NCBI GenBank assembly: GCA_023393755.1 | Contig: JAEXCA010000190.1 | Coordinates: forward strand, 1 to 5,543 | Reading direction: 5' to 3' | Source of the DNA: Actinomycetes bacterium | GTDB lineage: Bacteria; Actinomycetota; Actinomycetes; Propionibacteriales; Propionibacteriaceae | Length of the DNA stretch: 5,543 bases | Part shown: one piece after another, positions 1 to 5,543 of the stretch | How positions within the stretch are numbered: position 1 is the first letter of the stretch | Layout of the letters: each line of letters opens with the position of its first letter | The notes under the pieces: model-generated | Database searches by the model: none | Seen by the model: only the letters and a program-made list of their open reading frames with translations | What the model was told of the DNA's origin: nothing | Position numbers and translations under genes: made by a program

Positions 1-27
1 CCTCCCCCCCGGGGGCGGGGGGGGTGG
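1..27. terminator. GC-rich hairpin at window edge, possible terminator
   Basis: A C-run (4-10) can pair with a G-run (18-24). The flanking CC (1-2) and GG (26-27) extend the stem past a single T-T mismatch (3/25), leaving a seven-base loop at 11-17. It could terminate a gene lying left of the window. Actinomycete terminators often lack a U-tract, and there is none here. The stem may continue beyond position 1, so its full extent is unknown. The strand cannot be assigned, and it could instead simply be a GC-homopolymer tract. Confidence 0.35.
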
Positions 28-53
28 ATCACTGGCGCCCACCCCGCCGCCCC

Positions 54-90
54 GCGCCCTCGTCGGGGGCCAGCCTGGCAGGCGCGAGGG
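54..90. repeat. Nested inverted repeats in the non-coding region upstream of the repressor
   Basis: GCGCC (54-58) pairs with GGCGC (81-85), and inside it GCCA (69-72) pairs with TGGC (76-79). A competing pairing joins CCCTCG (57-62) with CGAGGG (85-90). These could form a second terminator-like structure for an upstream gene. They lie upstream of the predicted repressor transcription start, so they are probably not part of its mRNA. No gene is supported in 1-158. Confidence 0.25.
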
Positions 91-127
91 TCAGACCGGG
101 ACGTCCGGGCGGCCTGGGCGGTGGCCC

Positions 128-146
128 TTTCCGATAGTTTCGGGAA
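128..146. promoter_or_regulatory. Putative LacI-family operator (autoregulatory)
   Basis: TTTCCGATAGTTTCGGGAA is an imperfect palindrome centred on G137; seven of nine base pairs match, with mismatches at 130/144 and 135/139. Its core CGATAGTTTCG differs by one base from a perfect CGAA-N3-TTCG palindrome, the type of site I recall for the Streptomyces xylan/xylobiose repressor BxlR. Odd-centred sites of other LacI members also have a central CG-rich core, so the match suggests the subfamily but does not prove it. It ends 12 bases before the repressor start and lies directly upstream of the predicted -10 element. Binding would block RNA polymerase, which implies autorepression. Confidence 0.55.
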
Positions 147-152
147 TATGCT
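147..152 (+). promoter_or_regulatory. Predicted -10 element of a leaderless promoter
   Basis: TATGCT fits the actinobacterial TANNNT -10 pattern. Six bases separate it from the GTG at 159, so the expected transcription start falls on the start codon itself. No Shine-Dalgarno-like purine run precedes that GTG, which fits a leaderless message. The region about 17 bases further upstream (near 124-129) has no recognisable TTGACA, so the -35 is weak or absent. The call rests on spacing and a short motif only. Confidence 0.45.
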
Positions 153-158
153 GCCGGT

Positions 159-1178
159 GTGTCGAACGAGCAGAACTCCCGGGTGACCCTGGCCGAGGTG
201 GCGTCCGAGGCCGGAGTTTCCCTCGGAACCATTTCGAAGGTGCTGAACGGCCGGCCGGACGTTGCCGCCGCCACCCGGGAACGGGTGGAGGCGCTGCTGG
301 CCGCGCGTGGCTACGAACGCCGGGTGGGCCCGAACGGGTCGCGTGCCGAGCTCATCGAACTGGTCTTCCACGAGCTTCAGGACGTCTGGTCGATGGAGAT
401 CATCGCCGGTGTGGAGGCCGTGGCCCGGCAGCACGGGCTGTCGGTGGTGCTGACCACCAGCGGCACCCGTCACGCCCCCGACCCGGAATGGGTGGAGGGC
501 GCGATGCGCCGCCGGCCGGTGGGCATCGTCCTGGTCTTCTCCGACCTGGCACCGAAGTACCGCACGCAGCTCGCTGCCCGCTCGATCCCGTTCGTGATCA
601 TCGACCCGGCCGGCGATCCGTCCCCGGAGGTGGCCTCGGTGGGCTCGGCGAACTGGTCGGGCGGTCTGCAGGCCACCCGGCACCTGATCGAACTCGGCCA
701 CCGGCGGATCGCCGCGATCACCGGGCCGGACGACATGATGTGCTCGTTGGCCAGGCTGGACGGCTACCGCTCGGCGATGAACGCCGCGGGTCTGTCGATC
801 GATCCCGCCTGGATCCGGTACGGCGACTTCCACGTCGAGGGTGGCCGGGCCCGGGCGAGGGAGCTGCTGATGCTGCCGCAGCCGCCGACCGCGATCTTCG
901 CCGGCAGCGACCTGCAGGCACTCGGCGTCTTCGAGGCCGCCCGCAGCCTGGGCATCCGGATCCCCGAGGAGCTCTCGGTGGTCGGCTACGACGACATCAA
1001 GCTCGCCCAGTGGGTCAGCCCGCGGCTGACCACCGTCCACCAGCCCCTCGGCCGGATGGGCGCGGAGGCCGCCCGGATCGTGATCGAGATGGCCGGGCGC
1101 ACGCCGTCCACCACCCCTCGGATCGACCTGGCGACCAATCTGGTCGTCCGGGAGAGCACCTCGCCGCCGCTGCGCTGA
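159..1178 (+). CDS. LacI-family transcriptional repressor (BxlR-like) of the adjacent sugar operon
   Basis: This is a 339-residue cytoplasmic DNA-binding regulator, the usual LacI/GalR length. The N-terminal helix-turn-helix is at about residues 9-31 (VTLAEVASEAGVS, then TISKVLNGRPDV). A periplasmic-binding-protein-like effector domain fills about 65-335, with family landmarks HLIELGHRRIAAITGP (175-190), DGYRSAM (201-207), IFAGSDLQALGVFEA (246-260), LSVVGYDDI (272-280) and LTTVHQPL (290-297). The linker at about 51-65 lacks the usual ARxL-type hinge sequence. I chose GTG 159 because it gives the normal short lead before the HTH and sits at the right distance from a -10 element; GTG 183 is in frame but would start inside the HTH. 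The gene converges on the GH3/permease operon, which it probably represses until an imported sugar or its product binds. The operator just upstream suggests autoregulation. The effector is not readable from the sequence; xylose or xylobiose is an inference from overall resemblance to BxlR-type proteins. Confidence 0.93.
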   Translation: MSNEQNSRVTLAEVASEAGVSLGTISKVLNGRPDVAAATRERVEALLAARGYERRVGPNGSRAELIELVFHELQDVWSMEIIAGVEAVARQHGLSVVLTTSGTRHAPDPEWVEGAMRRRPVGIVLVFSDLAPKYRTQLAARSIPFVIIDPAGDPSPEVASVGSANWSGGLQATRHLIELGHRRIAAITGPDDMMCSLARLDGYRSAMNAAGLSIDPAWIRYGDFHVEGGRARARELLMLPQPPTAIFAGSDLQALGVFEAARSLGIRIPEELSVVGYDDIKLAQWVSPRLTTVHQPLGRMGAEAARIVIEMAGRTPSTTPRIDLATNLVVRESTSPPLR

Positions 1179-1196
1179 GCGCGCGGAATCCCGCTC
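1177..1196 (+). terminator. Weak hairpin at the repressor stop codon
   Basis: GAGCG (1177-1181) can pair with CGCTC (1192-1196), and an alternative shorter stem GCGG/CCGC forms at 1183-1194. It begins within the stop codon of the LacI-family gene and has no U-tract. It is a plausible but weak rho-independent terminator for that gene. Confidence 0.25.
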
Positions 1197-1227
1197 GTTG
1201 ACAGATCGACCTCCAGATCGCTCCTGA

Positions 1228-1244
1228 GGGCCTGATCCGGGCCC
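1228..1244 (-). terminator. Weak hairpin just after the GH3 gene
   Basis: GGGCC (1228-1232) pairs with GGCCC (1240-1244) around a seven-base loop, a few bases past the GH3 stop codon. It is short, purely GC-paired and lacks a U-tract. It could serve the minus-strand operon or act in both directions in this convergent gap. The rest of the 69-base gap shows only a direct repeat of CAGATCG (1202-1208 and 1214-1220) with no assignable role. Confidence 0.3.
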
Positions 1245-1247
1245 GAT

Positions 1248-3746
1248 TCAGCAATCCAGAGGCCGATTTGTCAGATCCACTCCCGGGAGAGGCGAGGTCA
1301 CCCCGACCACCGCGTGTAGGACGCGGGTGTGGTCGACCTGGCGGACCGGGCCGGTCAGTTCCACCGGCAGCACGGCCACGAGATCGGAGCTGGAGCGGCC
1401 GAAGCCGAGATCGATCCGGCCGGGCTCGACGATCCGCCGGCCGGCGGCGCCGGTGAAGCTGGTCAGGTCGGGGTGCACTTCGAAGCTCACCGTCGCCGTC
1501 CCGCCGGCCTCCAGGGTCACCCGGGCGAAGCCGAGCAGCCGCTGCACCGGCCGGACCACGCTGGCGAACGGGTCGTGCAGATAGAGCTGCACCACCTCGG
1601 TGCCGGAACGCTCGCCGGTGTTGGTCACCCGAACCGACACGGTCACCGGCTGGTCGGTGGCGACCTGCTCGGCGGAGGCGGTGGCGTCCGTCCAGGTGAA
1701 GCTGGTGTAGCCCAGCCCGTGGCCGAAGCTGTGGGCGGGGGTCGGGTCGATGTTCGAGACGCCGCTGCGGCGGGCCAGCGGCGCGGCCAGGTAGGTGGCG
1801 GGTTGCCCGCCGGGATCGGCCGGCATCGAGACCGGAAGCCGGCCACTGGGGTTCACCCGGCCGCTCAGCACGCCGGCGATCGCCCCCGTCCCCTCCTCGC
1901 CGACGAAGAACGCGGCCAGCACGGCCGCGGCCCGGGCACCGGCCTCGCCCAGCGCGTAGGGACGTCCGGCGAGCAGCGTCACCACCACCGGGGTGCCGGT
2001 CGCCACCACCGCCTCGAGCAGCTGCTGCTGTGCCCCGGGCAGGGAGAGGTCGGCGGCGTCGCAGCCCTCGCCCGAGGTGCCGCGGCCGAACAGCCCGGCG
2101 CGGTCGCCCAGCGCCAGCACCACGACATCGGCTGCCGACGCGGCGGCCCGGGCGGCGGAGAAGTCGGTCTCGCCGCCGTCCACCGAGGTGCCCACCACGT
2201 GCTCGATCTCAGTGCCGGGGAACTCGGCGGCCAGAGCGTCCAGCAGGGTGGGAAGCTCCAGCCCGATCGGCACCTCGGGATGCCGCACCCCGACGTGGGA
2301 GGGGAACGAGTAGCAGCCCAGCACCGCGTACGGGTCCGCCGCGTTCGGGCCGATCAGCGCGATCCGGCGGGGGGCCTTCGGGGGGAGGGGACCAGCAGGA
2401 ACCGTCCCCGGTGGCCCCGGAACCGTCCCCGGTGGCCCCGGAACCGTCCCCGGTGGCCCCGGAACCGTCCCCGGTGGTCCCGGGATCAACGGCAGGACGC
2501 CGTTGTTGTGAACCAGGACGACCGCCTGCTCGGCGATCCGGCGGGCCAGCTCCCGGTTGGCGGGGGGGTCGAGCACCACGCTGCCGCGCAGCGCGTCCAG
2601 GTCGTCCAGGTCGGCCCCCGCCAGCGCGGGTGGGACGGGGGAGTAGCCGGCGTCCAGCATGCCGAACCCGGCCTTCTGGCGCAGCACCCGTCGCAACGCC
2701 CGGTCGAGCAGCTCCTCGTCGATGCGGCCGGCCTCGACCGCCGCCGCCAGGGCGCCGTTGAAGCACTTGGCCGAAGGCAGCTCGACGTCGATGCCTGCCC
2801 GGAGCGCCAGCTCCCCCGCGGTGACGAAGTCCTCGGCGACGGCGTGCAGGGTGTGCAGGAAGCCGATCGCGAAGTAGTCGGAGACGACCGTCCCGTCGAA
2901 GCCCCAGGTGTCCCGCAACAGGCCGGTGAGCAGGGCCGCGTCCGCCGCCACCGCGACCCCGTCCACGTCGGTGTAGGAGTTCATCACCGACCGGACGCCG
3001 CTCTCCCGCAGCGCCATCTCGAACGGGATGGCGAGCACGTCGGCGAACTCGCGCGTGCCGACCGAGACCGGGGCCAGGTTCCGGCCGGCCTTGGAGCCGG
3101 AGTAGCCGATGAAGTGCTTCAGGGTGGCGATCACCCCGGCCGATTCGACGCCGCGGACGTACGCCGAGGCCACCCGTCCGACCAGGTAGGGATCCTCGCC
3201 GATGGTCTCCTCCACCCGGCCCCAGCGCAGGTCGCGGACCACGTCCAGCACCGGCGCCAGGCCCTGGTGGATGCCCAGGGACGCCATGTCGGCCCCGATC
3301 CGGGCACCCAGCTCCTCGATCAGGTCGGGGTTGAAGGTCGCCCCCCAGCTGAGCGGGACGGGGTAGGCGGTCGCCTGCCACGCCGCGAAGCCGGCCAGGC
3401 ACTCCTCGTGGGCGATCGCCGGCAGCCCGAGCCGGCTCTCGGCCATGATCCGCCGCTGGGTGCGCAGCAGCGAGACCGCGCCGACCGCCGGATCCACCGG
3501 GGCGGTGCCGAACGGACGGGTGAGCTGGCCCAGCCCGCGGGGCAGCATCGCGGCCAGGTCGATCGGGTCTGACATCTCGTTCTGGTTGGGCGCGACGTCC
3601 TCGCCGTCCGCCGAGGCGCCCACCCACAGTCCGTACAGCTGGGCGACCTTCTCGGGCACGGTCAGCTCGGCGATCAGCGCCTCGACCCGCTGCTCGATCG
3701 GCAGCGAGGTGTCGTGCCACGGCCGGGTGGCTGGTGATTCGGACAC
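1248..3746 (-). CDS. Family 3 glycoside hydrolase, probable intracellular beta-xylosidase (BxlA-like) or beta-glucosidase
   Basis: This 832-residue enzyme should release sugars from the non-reducing end of imported oligosaccharides by a retaining mechanism. The TIM-barrel domain (about 20-365) carries HEE (113-115), GRVEETIGEDP (176-186), KHF (210-212), AGRN (220-223) and the nucleophile Asp290 in SDYFAI. An alpha/beta sandwich domain (about 400-680) contains GTSGEG and DLSLPG, with Glu560 the likely acid/base, and ends in SFGHGLGY (673-680). A fibronectin III-like domain follows (about 700-785), then a short tail. There is no signal peptide, so it acts in the cytoplasm. The SDYFAI and SGSKAGRNLAPV stretches resemble GH3 beta-xylosidases and mixed xylosidase/glucosidases, so substrate choice is inferred. 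The start is GTG, three bases after the permease stop, with TGAAGGGA (3760-3753) as ribosome binding site inside the permease gene. Residues 422-449 are an unusual PGPPGTV x4 insertion between VLPL and RRIALIGPNA. Confidence 0.93.
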   Translation of the reverse strand: MSESPATRPWHDTSLPIEQRVEALIAELTVPEKVAQLYGLWVGASADGEDVAPNQNEMSDPIDLAAMLPRGLGQLTRPFGTAPVDPAVGAVSLLRTQRRIMAESRLGLPAIAHEECLAGFAAWQATAYPVPLSWGATFNPDLIEELGARIGADMASLGIHQGLAPVLDVVRDLRWGRVEETIGEDPYLVGRVASAYVRGVESAGVIATLKHFIGYSGSKAGRNLAPVSVGTREFADVLAIPFEMALRESGVRSVMNSYTDVDGVAVAADAALLTGLLRDTWGFDGTVVSDYFAIGFLHTLHAVAEDFVTAGELALRAGIDVELPSAKCFNGALAAAVEAGRIDEELLDRALRRVLRQKAGFGMLDAGYSPVPPALAGADLDDLDALRGSVVLDPPANRELARRIAEQAVVLVHNNGVLPLIPGPPGTVPGPPGTVPGPPGTVPGPPGTVPAGPLPPKAPRRIALIGPNAADPYAVLGCYSFPSHVGVRHPEVPIGLELPTLLDALAAEFPGTEIEHVVGTSVDGGETDFSAARAAASAADVVVLALGDRAGLFGRGTSGEGCDAADLSLPGAQQQLLEAVVATGTPVVVTLLAGRPYALGEAGARAAAVLAAFFVGEEGTGAIAGVLSGRVNPSGRLPVSMPADPGGQPATYLAAPLARRSGVSNIDPTPAHSFGHGLGYTSFTWTDATASAEQVATDQPVTVSVRVTNTGERSGTEVVQLYLHDPFASVVRPVQRLLGFARVTLEAGGTATVSFEVHPDLTSFTGAAGRRIVEPGRIDLGFGRSSSDLVAVLPVELTGPVRQVDHTRVLHAVVGVTSPLPGVDLTNRPLDC
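2398..2481 (-). repeat. Four tandem 21-bp repeats inside the GH3 gene
   Basis: Four head-to-tail 21-bp units start at 2398, 2419, 2440 and 2461. The first three are identical and the fourth differs by one base (T instead of C at 2478). The period is a multiple of three, so each unit adds the heptapeptide PGPPGTV (residues 422-449). Each unit also holds a small ACCG/CGGT inverted repeat and, on the coding strand, two GGGG runs. The near-identity points to recent duplication by slippage or unequal exchange. Confidence 0.97.
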
Positions 3747-3749
3747 GGG

Positions 3750-4613
3750 TTATCCCTTCACGGCTCCGGTCAGGCCACCGACGATGCGCTTCTCGGCGGC
3801 AATGAAGAACAGCAGGGCCGGCAGCATCGACAGTGAGGTGTAGGCCAGGACGGCTCCGGTGTCCTGGGAGTACTGGGTGGCGAACTGGGTGACGCCCAGC
3901 GGCAGCGTCCACAGGTTCTGCGGCATCCCGCCGGCCGCCATGATCAGCAGCGGCAGCAGGTAGGCGTTCCAGGAGCCGATGAACGCCAGCACCCCGACGG
4001 TGATCAGGCCGGGCATCGACAGCGGCAGCATGATCCGCCAGAAGAAGCCGATCCGGCTCGCCCCGTCGATCGCCGCGGCCTCCTCCAACTCATCCGGGAT
4101 CGCCCGCAGGAAGGGCACCAGGATGATGATCGTGGTGGGCAGCGCGAAGGCGACCTGGGGGATGATCACGCCGGCGAAGCTGCCGTGCAGCCCGAGGCTG
4201 CGGATCAGCAGGTTCAGCGGCAGCGACGCCACCGTGAGCGGGAACATCAGCCCGGCGGCGAACAGGGTGTAGAGCGCCTGCCGGCCCCGGAAGTCGTACT
4301 TGGCGATCACGAAGGCCGCCATGATGCCCAGGACGCACACCCCGGCGGTGGTCAGCCCCGCCACCACGGTCGAGGAGAACAGCGAACCCCAGAACCGGTC
4401 GGAGGCGAGGACGGTGGCGAAGTTCTGGAAGAACCACGGGTTCGGCCAGCCGGCCGGGTCGGCGTTGATGTCGGCGTTGGAGCGGAAGCCGTTCAGCCAG
4501 ACGTACAGCACCGGAACCACCGACACCACGACGATCAGGTAGGCGATCACGTAGATCAGCGGGGACGACCAGTTGATCCGGCGGGGGGCGATGGACGCGG
4601 TGAGTTCAGCCAT
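3750..4613 (-). CDS. ABC sugar transporter permease, MalG type (CUT1 family)
   Basis: This 287-residue inner-membrane subunit is one half of the translocation pore of a binding-protein-dependent sugar importer. A short cytoplasmic N-terminus leads to about six hydrophobic segments (near 18-40, 77-103, 112-135, 146-168, 200-226 and 257-273). The EAA loop that docks with the ATPase is clear at about 177-197 (EEAAAIDGASRIGFF, then IMLPL), followed by SWNAYLLPL and the C-terminal AAEKRIVGGLTGAVKG typical of MalG-like proteins. Length and topology are normal. The ATG lies one base after the stop of the MalF-type partner, and a GGGGGG run (4628-4623) is a weak ribosome binding site, so translation is probably coupled. 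The stop lies three bases before the GH3 start. The cargo is probably the oligosaccharide that the GH3 enzyme cleaves; it cannot be read from the permease itself. Confidence 0.95.
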   Translation of the reverse strand: MAELTASIAPRRINWSSPLIYVIAYLIVVVSVVPVLYVWLNGFRSNADINADPAGWPNPWFFQNFATVLASDRFWGSLFSSTVVAGLTTAGVCVLGIMAAFVIAKYDFRGRQALYTLFAAGLMFPLTVASLPLNLLIRSLGLHGSFAGVIIPQVAFALPTTIIILVPFLRAIPDELEEAAAIDGASRIGFFWRIMLPLSMPGLITVGVLAFIGSWNAYLLPLLIMAAGGMPQNLWTLPLGVTQFATQYSQDTGAVLAYTSLSMLPALLFFIAAEKRIVGGLTGAVKG

Positions 4614-4614
4614 C

Positions 4615-5543
4615 TCAGCGCACCCCCCGGGTGATCGCGCCGGCCAGGTCGCGGCGCATCGCCAGCCGCTGGTAGACCAGCGCGACGGTCAGCGAGATCA
4701 GGAACAGGATGACCGCGATCGCGCTGCCGTAGCCCGGCCGGGTCTGACCGTTGACGATCATGTACACCGCCATCGTGTTGGTGGCGTTCAGGGGACCGCC
4801 GCGGGTGGTCACCCACACCATGTCGAACAGCTGCAGCGAGCCGATCATCGACAGGAAGACCCAGATCCGGATGGTCGGGCCGAGCAGCGGCAGGGTGATG
4901 TACCACTGCGCCTTCCACCAGCCCGCGCCGTCGATCGCGGCGGCCTCGTGCAGTTCGTCGGGGACGCCCTGCAGGCCGGCCAGCATGATCAGGATGGCGA
5001 AGCCGAGGTACTTCCAGCTGATGATGCCGAACATGACCCAGAGCGCGATGTCGGGGTCGCCCAGCCAGGGACGGGTCCAGTCGTGCAGTCCGACCAGCTC
5101 CAGCAGGGCGTTGATGAAGCCGTTGGGGGAGAGCAGCAGCTTCCACGACAGGCCCGCGATCACCTCGGCCAGCACGTAGGGGACGAAGATCGCCGCCCGG
5201 ATGAACGCCCGGCCCTTGAGCTTGCGGTTGAGCAGCATCGCGGCGGCGATCGCCAGCGGGCCCTGGATCAGGATGGAGGCGATCAGGATGGAGAAGTTGT
5301 TGCCGATCGCCTGCAGGAAGTCGGAGTCGGTGAACGCCTCGACGTAGTTGTCGAAGCCGATGAACCGCTCCAGCGGGGTCAGCCCGTTCCAGTTGAAGAA
5401 GCTGTACACCGCCGCCAGCACGCCCGGCAGGATGACGAAGGTGAGGAAGACGACCAGCGCCGGGCCGGCGAACAGGGCGATCTCCAGCCAGCTACGGACG
5501 TCCCTCGAACGGCGGGTCCGCTTGGCGGGGGCAGGGCCCGCGG
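4615..5543 (-). CDS. ABC sugar transporter permease, MalF type (CUT1 family), 5' end beyond the window
   Basis: The reading frame stays open to the right edge, giving at least 308 residues. No ATG, GTG or TTG occurs in frame between 5422 and 5541, so the start lies outside the window; beginning at the GTG at 5421 would cut away most of the first membrane segment. The visible N-terminus is a basic stretch (KRTRRSRDVRS) leading into a hydrophobic helix (WLEIALFAGPALVVFLTFVI), as expected for this family. Further hydrophobic segments follow. The EAA loop is at about in-window residues 199-220 (EAAAIDGAGWWKAQWYITLP), and the typical VTTRGGPLNATNTMAVY follows. It is the membrane partner of the MalG-type protein encoded one base downstream. 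The sugar-binding lipoprotein gene is expected immediately upstream, beyond 5543. No ATPase gene is visible. Confidence 0.95.
   Translation of the reverse strand, partial: AGPAPAKRTRRSRDVRSWLEIALFAGPALVVFLTFVILPGVLAAVYSFFNWNGLTPLERFIGFDNYVEAFTDSDFLQAIGNNFSILIASILIQGPLAIAAAMLLNRKLKGRAFIRAAIFVPYVLAEVIAGLSWKLLLSPNGFINALLELVGLHDWTRPWLGDPDIALWVMFGIISWKYLGFAILIMLAGLQGVPDELHEAAAIDGAGWWKAQWYITLPLLGPTIRIWVFLSMIGSLQLFDMVWVTTRGGPLNATNTMAVYMIVNGQTRPGYGSAIAVILFLISLTVALVYQRLAMRRDLAGAITRGVR

Noticed and set aside
29..274. Small minus-strand frame of 81 codons at the left edge
   Set aside because: It runs antisense to the HTH-coding part of the repressor and across its promoter, its composition is biased and it resembles no known protein.
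2398..2481. CRISPR-like array
   Set aside because: The units abut with no spacers and lie in frame within an enzyme gene, so this is a coding tandem repeat.
2398..2481. Collagen-like triple-helix segment
   Set aside because: Glycines fall at alternating spacings of three and four, not every third residue, so a collagen helix is not expected.
1329..3572. Long + strand reading frame (747 codons) opposite the GH3 gene
   Set aside because: It is exactly antisense to a well-supported GH3 gene. Its translation is low-complexity Arg/Gly/Pro/His-rich without domains, a common by-product of GC-biased third positions.
2209..3912. Minus-strand frame of 567 codons overlapping GH3 and the MalG-type gene
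   Set aside because: It is a shifted frame of the same strand, rich in Arg/Gly/Pro, crossing two real genes and carrying no recognisable domain.
4185..4634. Plus-strand frame of 149 codons opposite the MalG-type permease
   Set aside because: It is antisense to a clear membrane protein gene, and its hydrophilic His/Gly/Arg-rich translation mirrors the hydrophobic codons on the other strand.
4556..5146. Minus-strand frame of 196 codons overlapping the MalF-type permease
   Set aside because: It is a frame-shifted shadow of the permease gene, Arg/Pro-rich with no domain.
4615..5421. MalF-type permease starting at the GTG at 5421
   Set aside because: The frame continues upstream and encodes the expected basic N-terminus and first membrane helix, so this GTG is an internal valine codon.

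Overview
The window is very GC-rich DNA with codon third positions almost all G or C and two of the three assessable starts being GTG. This points to a high-GC actinomycete; I cannot name a genus. It holds one compact carbohydrate-uptake and degradation locus, and nearly every base is accounted for by four genes.

Layout: positions 1-158 are non-coding and contain GC-rich inverted repeats and the promoter/operator of a LacI-family repressor (159-1178, + strand). A 69-base convergent gap follows. From 1248 to the right edge the minus strand carries a tightly packed operon, read right to left: a MalF-type permease (5' end beyond the window, stop at 4615), a MalG-type permease (4613-3750) and a family 3 glycoside hydrolase (3746-1248). 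Gaps between these genes are 1 and 3 bases. The sugar-binding lipoprotein that normally begins such an operon would lie beyond 5543.

Working model: an external binding protein and the two CUT1 permeases import a short oligosaccharide. An ATPase not seen here powers them, probably a shared MsiK-type subunit as is usual in actinomycetes. The signal-less GH3 enzyme then cleaves the oligosaccharide in the cytoplasm, and the LacI protein represses the operon and itself until an inducer appears. The set resembles the Streptomyces xylobiose system (bxlEFGA with bxlR) in content and in the sequence of the putative operator (CGATAGTTTCG, close to CGAA-N3-TTCG). Xylo-oligosaccharides are therefore the favoured substrate, but a beta-glucoside is not excluded.

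The oddest features are (i) a fourfold, nearly perfect 21-bp tandem repeat inside the GH3 gene, which adds 28 Pro/Gly-rich residues (PGPPGTV x4) to a loop that is normally short, and (ii) an apparently leaderless repressor start whose operator sits inside its own core promoter. I saw no RNA genes, mobile elements, CRISPR arrays or clearly novel multi-gene system.
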